Part shown: piece after piece, positions 53,733-64,000 of the stretch
Numbering within the stretch: the stretch's first letter is position 1
Layout: each line of letters starts with the position of its first letter
Source of the DNA: Cafeteria roenbergensis
Taxonomy: Eukaryota > Sar > Bigyra > Bicosoecida > Cafeteriaceae
Assembly (NCBI GenBank): GCA_008330645.1
Contig: VLTN01000093.1
Location: 1 to 64,000 of the forward strand
Length of the DNA: 64,000 bases
Direction: 5' to 3'
The notes under the pieces: model-generated
Databases searched by the model: none
The model's input: only the letters and a program-made list of their open reading frames with translations
What the model was told of the DNA's origin: nothing
Translations under genes and position numbers: made by a program

Positions 53733-54553
53733 TGCCCCCCCCCGCCCCCCCGCGCTGCCCGCAACACGGCGTCGTCCCGCTGCATCCGCGCCGACCTGCT
53801 GGGGGCGGTCTTCGGCGCGTCGGGGAAGTGAAGCAGCGCCACCAGCAGCGCCACTGAGGGCGGCACGGCCAGCGCCCACCACAGCGCGCCCAGCCCGCCA
53901 GAGCCGTCCTCGGGCGCCAGCGCGGGGCCCAGCACAAAGGCAATGGCGACGCCCGCCATGTTGAACTCTGCAGCCACGGCGGTGGCGAAGGACCGCTGAT
54001 GCGCCGGGAACCACAGTTGCGAGAGCCGGGAGACGGCTCCCATTGCGATGGGCCCGCCGGACGCGTTGAGCGCCTGCGCCACGTGCAGCAGGACCGTGAC
54101 GGTGCTGGTGTCGTCGATGTACGCCGAGGCCACGCGCACCCATCCCGAGGCGGTGACGAGCGCGGCGAGCAGCAAGGTCGAGCTCCGCAGCGAGTGGTCG
54201 ATCAGCCAGGCCTGAGGAAACGTGAACACGATGAACATGATGGGGCCCCAGTTCACGAGCAGCGCATCACAGTCGCTGTCGCACTGCAGCTCCTTGGCCA
54301 GGACGGCGCTGATGGGGCCTGGCACCGCCCAGACAAGTCCTTGCATGAAAGCGGCAAACGAGAAAACGGCCAGCGCGTACCACCGCCACGCCGTCACGCG
54401 GACCTGCTCCTCCTCCCCAGGGAGGACGCCCATGCGGCGCGGTGCGCGAAGCAGGCCGGAGCGGCTCTCCCCCGTGCTCTGGACGAGCGGCAGCCGCCGG
54501 CGGCGCGACGGGCGACACTGACCCTGCAGAGCCCGTTGCGCCGCAAGTTGCAT
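52760..54553 (-). CDS. SLC49 (DIRC2/FLVCR)-like MFS transporter
   Basis: A single exon, 597 residues from the ATG at 54553; a second in-frame ATG at 54433 (MGVLPGEEEQ) would give 557 and sits closer to helix 1. The helix 1-2 region (WYALAVFSFAAFMQGLVWAVPGPIS, then LLVNWGPIMFIVFTFPQAWL) is characteristic of SLC49A4/FLVCR proteins. Two six-helix halves are separated by a long loop with a poly-Ala run (codons from a GCC tract, 53693-53731) and poly-Glu. SLC49 members carry heme, choline or pyridoxine; which applies here cannot be judged. It is divergent from the ankyrin gene. Confidence 0.75.
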
Positions 54554-54795
54554 TCGCGATGCGCGTCGAACGCGCACGGCTGGCAGCCGGACCGTCCGTG
54601 CCCCGCGCCCGCCAAGGGCGCAAGCTCTCGACCATCAACACCCAGCCCCTGGGAGCGCCTCAGCACTCCCGCAGGCGCCGTCCTCGCCGCCGTCCGCCGC
54701 GGCAGAGCCGCGGAGGGCTGCTGACGACTGCCGCCGCTGCAACCGGCCTCGTTGCCTGACCGGCGCCGACACACGTCGGCTGGCCACAACTGCCC
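54554..54795. promoter_or_regulatory. Divergent promoter, SLC49-like / ankyrin gene
   Basis: 242 bp between the two start codons; GC-rich, with no AT-rich core visible. Confidence 0.35.
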
Positions 54796-57700
54796 ATGGC
54801 CGCGGCCGGGGGCGAGGCCGCTGGCGCGAAGCGGGTCATCCACTTCTTCTCCCCGGCGGATGTCGTCCGGACCCTGGAAGACCCCGAGCTGCTGCGGGAG
54901 CTGATCGCGGGGGGCTTCGATGTCAACTCGACGGTCGATGGCTCGGACGGGCGCAGGGGCACCCTGCTCACCGAGGCGTGCCACAGGCGCTGCACGGCCT
55001 CGGTCCGGGTGCTCACTGACTGCGAGCGCACCGATGTCAACCTGGCAGACGAGGTGAGGCTCCCGCTTGCCCCCGCCGCGGGAGCGCGTCTCGCTTCGGG
55101 GCAGCCGCTGCCAGAACGGGCATGACCCGCGCCGGAAAATCGCGCCCTGCGCCGCACTGGGCGGGCCTTGCTCGAGTGTTCGCCTCGCCACAAGGCCAAG
55201 TGGGGACTCTGTGGGGCGCCGGCCTTTGCCTTTGCGCCCGCCGGTGCGCGCCTGGGGCGAACGGCGCCGCCCAGGCGCTCTTTCCCGCCCGAACGCTTGC
55301 ACTTGGCGCTGCAATCGCTGGCGCCACCACTCTCCCCAGCCAAGCCACGCCGGGCCCCGCCAGCCCCATAGCTCGCCACCCCGAATGCGCTCCCATCTGG
55401 CCCTGCCCACCGCAGGAGGGGTACACACCGCTGCACATCGCGGCGGGGAGGAACGACGATGCCTCGCTTGCCGTCCTCATCTCGGAGCCGAACCTGCAGC
55501 TCGAGAAGCGCGTTCGACAGGGCGCCGGCCCCTGCTGGTGCGATGATGCGCACGCCGGGGGGGGCGCGGTTGCCGCCCCCGCAGCGGGCGGCAAAGCCGC
55601 GGGCAAGGGCAGGGGCTCGCCGGAGCGTGTGTCGTCGCAGCCCGACGCGCACGCCACCGAGGACGCGGCCGGCCGCACCGCCCTGCACATCGCCGCCCAG
55701 TACGGCTGCTACAGGGCCCTGCGCGTGCTTCTGGCGCACCCCGACATCGACGTGACCGTCACGGCCTCGGCGAGGCGGTTCAGCCCGCTCCACTACGCCT
55801 GCGAGCGCAACCAGGCGGCCTGCGCCAGGGCCCTCCTGGAGGACCCGCGGTGCGACGCAGCGGCCCTCAACGCGCCCGACGCAGAGGGAGCGACCCCTCT
55901 CGTGGCGGCCGTACGGTCCGCCGCCGCGCTCACCGTGCACGCGCTCTGCCGGCGGAAGGATCTGGACATGGGAGTCCGCTTCGGTTCCAAGGGGCTCACG
56001 GCCGTGCACGTGGCCACCATGGCCCCCGAGCGGGCCCCGTGCCTGCGCGCGCTGCTCCGGCGCCCCGACGCGAGACCCTCGGTGGAGTCCGCTGACGGCT
56101 GCACGCCGCTGCACGCCGCCATGTGGAGCAACTGCCCCGAGGCCGTGACGGCGCTGCTCTCCAACCCGCGGGTGGACGTCAACCACACGAACCGAATCGG
56201 GTGGACGCCCCTGACCATGGGCCTCCGCGGCCTGGCGCAAGCCCGCGACCGGATGTCGGGGGGGGGCGGCGCGGCCAGGGCGTGGCGGGTGGGCGGCAAA
56301 ACGGTCACGGCGGGGAGGACTGACGGCCCGCAGGGCCGGCAGTGCGACCAGGTGCCGGCGGTGCTGGGCGCGGCGGCCGCTGCGGAGGCGGAGCTTCCGT
56401 GGGCAGGCGCCATGCTGGCCGACGCAGCGACGGAGGACGACGGCGCCACCGTGGTGTCAGACGACGCGCGCGGCACAGGCAGCAGCAGCGGCAGCAGTGG
56501 CGGCGGTGGGGGTGGCGGCGGCGGCGGCGGGGGTGGCAGGGGTGGGGGGGGGTCTGTGGCTTCGGGCGCGTCGGCGGGGTCGGGAGGCGGCTCGACCAGG
56601 GGCGGCAGCGGCGCTGTGAGCGTCGGCAGCGCGCCCCGCGGGGGCGGCGGTGGTGGTCTGGCGCCGTCCGGCGGAACAAGGGGCCGTGCGGCGGGCATGG
56701 GCGGGTCGCACCACGGTTCGGCCTCGACAGGTGCCGGCCCTGCCGTCGCGAGCGACTCCGCGTCCCTCACTCTATCGGACGCGTCCGAGGCCGCGGTCCG
56801 CGACGCGTCGTCGCTCGTGCAGGCCCTCCACGTCCTCATTGCCGACCTCCGCGTCGACCTCCTGAAGCGGGAGGTGAAGCCGTGGACGCCCTTCAAAAAG
56901 GACGCGCTGGAAGTTGCGCGGAAATATCGCCTCAAGGACGCGGAGATGCTCCTGCAGTTCGTGACGGCGGCGCGGTCGCTCGAGGCGCTGCGCCGAGGCG
57001 CGTGCGACCCGGCCATAGCCGCGTGGTTCACAGCGCGGGGCATCGGGGCCAAGGCCTCTGCGGCCGTGATGGCATGCTCCATCGGCGTGCGGCAGCTGGC
57101 CGACCTGCGCCTGCTCGCAATCGCCTTCGAGGAGGACCCGGCGGCGCTGGCAGAGCTGCCTATGACGCTGCTCGACCGCACGCGCTTCGCGCGGGAGCTG
57201 CGGCTGCTTCGGGAGGACTGCGAGTGCAGGAAGCGGCAGCTGCCCACGGTTGCGCCGCCGTTCTGGGCAGAGGAGGAGGCGGACTTGGAGGCCGCGCTGG
57301 CGGCGGCGATGGCGCGGGCAGAGTCGGCACCGACCGTGTCCGACGCCGACTGCGGCTGCGACGACGACGGCGACGGCGACGATGACGAGGGCGGTGGCCG
57401 TGGCAGCGAGGAGGAGGAGGACGGGGCCGTGAGGGATAGGATGCCTCCCGGCGCTGCTGGCGCTGCTGAAGGCGGCGGGGAGAGGGGTGGTTCGATGGGA
57501 GGCGGCGCCGGCAGCAGCGGTGGCAGCAGGGACGAGGGCGGCGCCGGTGGGGCTGATGCTGGCGGGTCCGGCGACCAGCCGCACGGGTTCCCGCGGGACG
57601 GCGATTCGGGCACTTCGGGGAAGCCGGACGCAGGCTCGGGTGCAGCGTCAGCCGGGCAGGACGAGCGAGACAAGGAGGAGGCGGAGGCAAAGGAGGAGAA

Positions 57701-58436
57701 GGAAGGAGGGGGCGCGGGAGGGGGGGCGGGAGGGGGCAGCGGGGGAGACGGGCTGGGCCTCGACCTGCCCCTCCGCTCGCTGCTGGCGGACTGCGGGATG
57801 CTGCAGGAGCTAGAGGGGCGCTTGCTGATGCTTGACCCGCCGGTGACCAGCCGGACAGAGCTGGCTCGCCTCGGGGCGGGCCGCGAGGCCCTTCTGCTGG
57901 CCGGGCTGTCCGCGGACTCGGCCAGCAGAGCGAGGGCGGCGATTGCGGAGGCGAAGCAGCTGCCGCGCCACTCGAGCCGGGCGGCGCCGGAGGAGCTGGG
58001 CGCGTTCCTGCGCGAGAGGGGGCTGGATGACGATCTGTGGCGCCCCATTCTGACTCGGCTGGGGGCGCGACGGCCGTCCCACCTGGGCGCAGTGAGGAGA
58101 GAGCACCTCGAGGGGGAGGCAATTCCGCCGCTGCAGCGAGATGCTTTTTTTCGCGCGGTCGAGGGCCTCCCCGGGGCCTCGTCGGGCAGAGAGGGCGGGC
58201 AGGGGGCGGTGGCTGCGTCGCCCTCGCAAGTGCTGCTGGCCGAGCCACGAGGCTCCGCCGCTGAGGAGCACCCAAGCAGTCTGCTGGGCTTTGTGAATTT
58301 TTGGCTTTTGAAACTGTACCGCGACCGCCCGACCATTGCAATCGCTCTGGTCGTTGTGATCATTGTGGCCATTGTGGGCGGCATTGTGTTCGGCTCCATT
58401 TCGGCAGCCGATGCTGTGTCGAACGGGGAAAGCTAG
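54796..58436 (+). CDS. Ankyrin-repeat, SAM-like, tail-anchored protein
   Basis: Two exons, 54796-55053 and 55416-58436, encoding 1092 residues; donor GTGAGG, acceptor CGCAG, phase 0. Residues about 20-330 hold at least six ankyrin repeats (EGYTPLHIAAGRND, GRTALHIAAQYG, FSPLHYACERN, GLTAVHVATMAP, GCTPLHAAMWSN, GWTPLTMGLRG). A Gly/Ser-rich linker with a 13-Gly run follows. Then come a helical SAM-like segment (about 640-720: AAWFTARGIGAKASAAVM), an acidic and Gly-rich region, and a second SAM-like pair (about 875-1000: LGAFLRERGLDDDLWRPIL). The last 30 residues are a single helix (IAIALVVVIIVAIVGGIVFG) with a short tail, so it is probably tail-anchored in ER or outer mitochondrial membrane, facing the cytosol. 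Confidence 0.82.
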
Positions 58437-58927
58437 GGGACCACTTTTGCGCCAGAATTCGGGCCTTTCCGGCTTGCATCCGAGTTCACATGCGACGCGC
58501 CTCTGGCCGGGTTGGCATGCGGCCGACTGGCAGCGTGCTTTCGCGTCCGAACGCTGGCAGGCACTGGGTATATCCCCGATTCCCATCCACCCACCACCGG
58601 GTGCGGACTGCGAGGCAGCCCCGCGCCTCTGGGGGGGGCGCGCGGTTCGCTCGGTCGGCTCGCAGGCCGCGCCCGCACTTGTGCTTGTCGCAGGCATATG
58701 ATGCTCACGCCTGCGGGAGACGTGTCCAAGTATGTGCTTTGAGTGCGACGCCAGCCGGTCCCTCCCTCCCCGCCCCCTTCCCCCCTCCCTCCAAGCCTCC
58801 TTTTGCTGGCCGAATATGCTGAATCTGGCTGTATTGGCTATTTTTCAAAGAGGCAAACAACCTTTGATCTGGCAGAGCTTGCGCAGTTGAGCGCAGCGCG
58901 GCTCGCACTCGCTCGAGATCTGGGGCA
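58437..58927. promoter_or_regulatory. Spacer with AT-rich promoter of the dehydratase gene
   Basis: The left part is GC-rich and empty. At 58806-58872, 60-120 bp upstream of the ATG, lies an AT-richer patch (GAATATGCTGAATC, TGTATTGGCTATTTTTC) with an inverted CCAAT core (ATTGG), similar to the patch upstream of PPOX. Confidence 0.45.
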
Positions 58928-60744
58928 ATGGCAGCAGCTGCAGCAGGCGTTTCCGCCACGACCGGCGACAAGAAGTGGGAGCGCGTCATCATGGTGACTG
59001 GAGGCGCTGGTTTCATGTGAGCCCTGGCAGCTTGTGCACCTGCGCGGCCCCGGGCGGCGCTCCGAAGTCTGCGCGCCTGTCTAGGCCGTCGCGCATCGGA
59101 GCAGCGCCTGCCGCGCGGCTGCCGGCGGCCCTTGGATCCTCGGCGCCGCCCTCGGGGCCGCTTTGCCGTGCTGGCGAGAGGGGTGGGGTCGGCACGCAAA
59201 CGCACTGGCGGCGCTGCGCGAGACAGGACAGGCGGGCAATCGCGCCCGGGCGGCCGATTGCACCGCAAGCTGCCTCTGGCCCTTTTCCGCGGACGCCCAC
59301 CGCTCCCGTCGCGCTCGCCTTGCCCGCAGCGCCTCCCACGTGGTGATCCTTCTGGTGAAGAAGTACCCCACGTACAAGATCATCAACTACGACAAATTGG
59401 ACTACTGCTCGAGCCTCAAGAACCTTGAGTGCGTGGAGGACTACCCCAACTACGAGTTCGTGCACGGCGACATCCTCGCTGCGGACCTGGTGAACTTTGT
59501 GATCCGCAAGGAGAACGTGGACACCATCATGCACTTTGCTGCCCAGACGCATGTCGGTGAGCCTGCCTGGCCTTTCACGATGCCATGGCGCGTGGCGGGC
59601 TGGTTTCGCGGCGCGCGCCACCCCATACCCGCTCTGCCCTGCCCTCCTCCGCTCGCCCCGGCCCGCAGACAACTCGTTTGGCAACTCGCTCACCTTCACG
59701 CGTAACAACGTGCTCGGCACCCACTCCCTGCTCGAGGCTGCCAAGGCCAACCGCGCAAGGGTCTCGCGCTTCATCCACGTGTCCACCGATGAGGTTTACG
59801 GCGAGGGGTCTTCCGGCGAGCCGTCGCACGAGGGTACGGAAATGGACCCGACCAACCCGTACAGCGCCTCCAAGGCGGGCGCTGAGCACCTCGTTACCGC
59901 ATACCGCCGCTCCTTCGACCTCCCGATCATCATCACCCGAGGCAACAACGTGTACGGACCCCACCAGTTCCCCGAGAAGATCGTGCCCAAGTTCATCGCC
60001 CAGATCGTGAGCTGCGCCCTGTCCGCCGAGCCTGTGCCCCAGCCGCCGCGCGCCGGGGCTGCGCGCTCTGCACGCGGCCGTCGCCCTTTGGGGTTCACCT
60101 CGCGTCGCTTTGCCGTCGTGACCGGGCCCCCGCTGGTCGCCTCGCCACCGCTCGCCCCTCACGACACTCTCTCCCGTGATCCCTCCGCGACCCCGCAGTC
60201 CCGTGGCCGCAAGCTCACCCTGCACGGCACTGGCACCAACACCCGCAACTACCTCTTCGTGGAGGACGTGGCCCGCGCGTTCGACGTGATCCTGCACAAG
60301 GGCGAGATCGGCGGAGTGTACAACATCGGCGGCGACAACGAGCGCTCCAACCTCGAGGTAGCCAAGACGCTCCTTGCCGCGATGGGTGTCATCCCCGACC
60401 CCGATGTGGACGCAGATGCCACCGCAAAGCACATCACCTTCGTGTCGGACCGCCCCTTCAACGACCTCCGCTACCCGCTCGACTGCAAGCGCCTCGCGGC
60501 CCTTGGCTGGACCGAGGAGGTGTCCTTCACCGATGGCATCGCCCGCACCATCGAGTGGTACAAGACCAACAGCGGCAACTGGGGCGACATTGAGTCTGCC
60601 ATCGTCGCCCACCCGCGCCGCGGCAACCTCACCACGGAGGTGACGGAGGGCAAGGCGCCCAGCAAGGCCATCACCGACGACGAGACCGCCGTCGAGCCGG
60701 CCTCCACCCCGACCGCTGCCGCGGCCGCGGCCAAGACCACGTGA
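58928..60744 (+). CDS. TGDS: dTDP-glucose 4,6-dehydratase (TGDS/RmlB-like)
   Basis: Four exons: 58928-59016, 59330-59556, 59669-60006 and 60199-60744, encoding 399 residues; donors all GTGAGC, acceptors all CGCAG. The first junction rebuilds the NAD-binding VTGGAGFIASH. Others join QTHV-DNSFGNS and ensure FIAQI-SRGRK. Catalytic set: STDEVYG (Thr-Asp-Glu) and YSASKAGAEHL (Tyr-x3-Lys). Later motifs are TRGNNVYGPHQFPEK, NTRNYLFVEDVA, VYNIGG and DRPFNDLRY, all typical. It converts NDP-glucose to the 4-keto-6-deoxy sugar, first step to rhamnose and other deoxysugars in the cytosol. It could act on UDP- rather than dTDP-glucose. The tail of about 40 residues is Ala/Thr/Pro-rich and not conserved. 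Confidence 0.93.
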
Positions 60745-61108
60745 TTGCGTCCTTGCTAGACACTCGGTGCCCAGCCCAGCCGCGGCCGCCGCCATTGTTT
60801 GGTGCTTGGCCAGCGAGCTCGGGGGAGCGAGCTCCGACCGAACACAGCTGCGTCGGGCCGAACAACCCCCGCTCCCCCGCCTCACTGACGCGCCTCGCCA
60901 CCGGCTCACCCAGGCACACACTCGAATACCCGCGAACTCATCGGGGTTGGGCGTGGAATGGGGCCGCCCTTCGTCGCAGAAACGCTTGCTTGCCGACGAA
61001 AGCTCTGCCTGGGCAGCTGCCGGACACGCAGCGCCCGTCCGGCGCGGCACGCCAGCGGGGCCTTGAGCCCCACCCTGTCAGGCCCCACCTCGCTGCTTGC
61101 CGGGCCTG
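60745..61108. other. Spacer between dehydratase and 7TM-RGS genes
   Basis: 364 bp between two plus-strand genes. An open frame crosses it, but the receptor start is supported only from the ATG at 61109. No repeat seen. Confidence 0.45.
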
Positions 61109-64000
61109 ATGGGGGCCGACATGATGACGGTTCCCTGGGCGAGCATGCTCCCTGCGCCGGCAGTCAGCCCAGCCGGCGCGGCGTTGGCGGGAACGCTGTC
61201 CGCCGCCCCGACGATAATCGGGACGTTGTGGGGCCTCGCCTGCGTGGCCAGGCGGCGAGGCCACGCGTACATGAAGGTGAGCCAAGCAGGCGTCGGGCTG
61301 ACCCCCTGGCCATCGGCGGACTGGTGACGTCGCGTCGCCCTTGCGGCCTGAGGCTTGCCACGCCCGCTTGCCCGGCGCGCCCCGCTGCTGCGCTCCCGCA
61401 GACCCGGTGGTGGTTCCTGGGCTTCCTGCAGTGCCTTGCAGTGTATGTGTTTGCGCTCGGCCCGTCGTCAGTCCAACAGGCGACAGTTGCCTCTTGCTAC
61501 AGGGGCCACGCGAGCGGAGCGGGGACGGCGCTCGAAGCGGTCGTGCGGTCGCTCCAGTTGCCGTGGGACGAGGCCTCCACCGTGGACCGCTGCGCCTCTG
61601 AGGCAGTGCTCGACGAAACTCTGGGGCCGGGTTGGACCACTGAGGAGCGCCCCGCGTCGCCGTGGAGCTTGACCAGCAACGCCGACGCAGGCTTGTTTGA
61701 TAAGCCGTTGAGCTGCCGGTCACGGTCTGCCATTCCGGCAGTGCTCTCTGCCAACGAGAGCTCGCCTTTGCTCCTGCTGCGCGGCTTCTACTACCAGCAG
61801 TTTATGCAGTTTGTCGAGACTGCGACTCTTGCCGAGGCGGGGCTTGCCCAGCGCCTCAGCGAGGACAACCGCAGCCCGGAGGGAAACGTGGCCGGCAGCG
61901 TGCCCCTCCCTGACGCGTTCGACCAAGCGTCCACGTCGCTGTTCGGCGTCTACGACAGCGCCATCGTGCAGAGCGCGTCGGGCTTTGCCGTCGTCAACGC
62001 GGCCTACTCGCAGGCGCTCAACTGCGCCTCCCGCTCCGCCGACCCGGCAGCCGCCGAGGCGGAGGTGGGCCTGCAGTGCTTGTCGGAGCGGTCCCTGACG
62101 ATCCTGTCGTCGGGGATGATGTTCGTGATCCTCTACGTCAGACTTCGGCGCCTCATTGACCTGGCCGACGCGCAGACGCTCGCCGCCGACCCTCTGCAAA
62201 CGCCCGCAGACATGGTTCGGCTGGGGCGGCTTCGCGCGGGCGCGTCGGCGCTGAGCTCGCTGCGGGACGTGGCGTTGTTCATGATCCCGACAGTGCTTCT
62301 TGTTGTCATTTTCGTCGTTTTGACCACGGCAGGCGCTTCGCACGCGTGCGAGGACTCCTTGCTCGTCAAGATGCTCACACTCGCTGCGTTTGCCTTGCCG
62401 CTGCCCGACCTCGCTGCGCGCGGCCTGTTTCGCCTGGCCTCTCGGCACGAGGTGCTCGGCTTCAGGGTCGAGGCGTGGCTGACCGCGGTGTTGCTTCTGC
62501 TGGCCTTTGGCCTTCGCATCATCAGCCGAACGATCTTGTTCCGCTTTGTCATTGCAAGCGGCGCGATGGCAGGCATCGTGTGCGGACTGGTTGTGCTTGT
62601 CACGCTCGCCCTGCCTGCCCACTGGGCCGCCTACGACGTCTGGCGGGACCCCATGCACCGCTTCACCAACAGGTGCGGCCGCAGGCTCCTCCGCAGGTGC
62701 CGCCCCGCCAGCTCGAGCATCAGGCAGGCCGCATCCAGCAGACGACGATCATCCATCGACGATGTAGAGCTCGCGCACAGCGCGACAGGCTCGGCGCCGG
62801 ACGGAGCATCCAGGCCCGGCCTGGTTGGCAATGGCGGAGGCTGCTGCTTGTGCTGCCGCAGCAGCGACCATGGGCTTCGGCGGAGCTTGGTGAGCGTGCT
62901 GACGCACGTCGTGGCGATGCTGGACAACCTCGCGAGCCCGGCGGTGCTGGTGGTGCAGCTGCTGCTCGGGGCATCGCTGCTGTGCGCGTCGGGCCACGGG
63001 GTGGGGTGCCTGGAGCAGAGCCAGCCGTGGCGTCGGTGGTGCGGTCTGTGCAGCTTCGTGTGCCACTGCGGGTGTTGCCGCTACCGGGTGCGGTCGGGCA
63101 GGCGCTGTGGCTGCAGTGACGCGGCGGTGGGAGCGTGGGCGCTCGCCGTGGAGCGGTCCACTGGGCTGCAGGTCGGGCCTCTGGCCCGCGAGGGCGCGGC
63201 CGTGAAGCCGCGGTACGGCGACGCGCCGGGAGCCAAGCCCGACCCGGGGCAGCCGGCGGCGGAGGCCGCGGCCACCCACCTGTCGGCGACGTCCCGGCGG
63301 CAGAGCGGCTCCTTGCGCTTCGGAGGCGGCACGAGCGCGGGGCCCCTTGCGGACGACGAGTCGGATGACAGCGAGGGCGTGGGCGTCGAGGAGGTGCTGC
63401 GGACGGCAGGCGCGCGGGAGGTGTTTGTGCAGGTGAGTCGCGGCGCTTCGACGCCGAGCGGCACCGCGCGGGGGTCCAGCGAGGGCGGGAGTCACGCGCG
63501 CGCCGCGCAGTGCCCGCGGCCTTGGAGGCTGCCGGTGGGGCTCTCGGCATCAGTGGGGTGGATGGGGGTGGGGGGGCATCGCATCGGGCCGCCATCAGCG
63601 GGGGCGCTGTATCCACGCCGCGCGCACGGTGCCGGGCGGCCGGGGCAACGGCTTTGGGAGGGGGGGGGGGGGGGGGGGGGGAGAGAGAAAGTGCGCTTTG
63701 AGGCTTGCGAGCTCGCCTGACCGCTCTCACGCGCCCGCTGTTGCCGCCGCCTTGCTCCTCGGGGCTCGTGATCGCAGCACCTTCGCCAGGAGTTTTGCGT
63801 GGAGTCGGCGCTGTTCGTGCTGGAGTGCTGGCGGCTCGAGGACGAGGACGCGGTGCACGACGCCGACGCGGAGGGCGCTGCGGGGCTGATTTGGGACCGC
63901 TTCGTGCGGCCTGGGTCGGAGATGTGGGTGAACCTGAGCTCGCGTGCGGTCCGCAGCGTGTCGCGGTCGCTTCGGGAGCTGAACGAGCTCGGGCTGCAGA
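61109..64000 (+). CDS. Seven-helix receptor-like protein with C-terminal RGS domain (3' partial)
   Basis: Exons seen: 61109-61276, 61402-63432 and 63790 to the window edge; donors GTGAGC and GTGAGT, acceptors CGCAG and CCAG, phase 0 throughout. Exon 1 gives helix 1 (AGAALAGTLSAAPTIIGTLWG). Exon 2 begins TRWWFLGFLQCLAVYVFALGP (helix 2), then an extracellular-looking loop of about 180 residues with cysteines. Helices near LTILSSGMMFVILY, FMIPTVLLVVIFVVL, MLTLAAFALPL, WLTAVLLLLAFGL and FVIASGAMAGIVCG follow. The cytosolic part leads into EVLRTAGAREVFVQ, spliced to EFCVESALFVLECWRLED and GLIWDRFVRPGSEMWVNLSSR, an RGS domain (GTPase accelerator of G-alpha). The combination resembles plant RGS1-type receptors. 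Intron 2 holds a 22-G run. Confidence 0.75.

Overview
The window is nuclear DNA from a GC-rich, intron-bearing unicellular eukaryote. Evidence: mitochondrial-type presequences, cytosolic AspRS, VPS16, a sirtuin, a WBP11-like splicing factor, a 7TM-RGS receptor, and introns of about 140-360 nt that nearly all start GTGAG and end GCAG. No photosynthesis gene is seen; secreted lysozyme-like enzymes suggest a bacterivore. A heterotrophic stramenopile such as a bicosoecid (Cafeteria-like) would fit, but that is inference. I saw no rRNA, tRNA, CRISPR, transposon or virus-like element.

Layout. 1-7461 (+): 3' part of a giant surface protein (DGSC repeats, coiled coil, Cys-rich repeats, IPT/TIG, polytopic C-terminus), with many frame changes in its first 3.6 kb. 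8533-11045 (-): two tandem lysozyme-like genes, each with four exons. 11534-16293 (+): large membrane protein of unknown role. 16488-18296 (-): sirtuin, divergent from a PhyH dioxygenase (18498-19612, +). 19976-20686 (+): cytochrome b561. 20812-22614 (-): protoporphyrinogen oxidase. 23403-25289 (+): spinster-like transporter. 25682-27357 (-): UBL-UBL-RING0 protein. 27499-29138 (-): WBP11-like. 29350-31469 (+): HMG-CoA reductase. 32302-35886 (-): unknown Ser/Ala-rich protein. 36411-38075 (-): ferrochelatase. 38334-40553 (+): SLC38/AAAP amino-acid transporter. 40735-42502 (+): MFS transporter. 42744-44880 (+): AspRS. 45502-48804 (-): VPS16. 49398-50276 (+): possible 88-residue spliced microgene. 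50601-52424 (+): MFSD4-like transporter. 52760-54553 (-): SLC49-like transporter. 54796-58436 (+): ankyrin/SAM-like tail-anchored protein. 58928-60744 (+): dTDP-glucose 4,6-dehydratase. 61109-end (+): 7TM-RGS receptor, cut by the window.

Themes. Most genes are single-exon or carry their only intron just after the start. Genes often form divergent pairs with 0.2-0.8 kb between start codons, and several spacers between convergent genes hold minisatellites. The last two steps of heme synthesis (PPOX, ferrochelatase) lie about 14 kb apart. Six transporter genes are scattered through the window. The neighbours otherwise look like unrelated housekeeping and membrane genes rather than one pathway cluster.

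Exon boundaries were worked out by hand from reading frame, splice consensus and family similarity. No alignment or database search was run.
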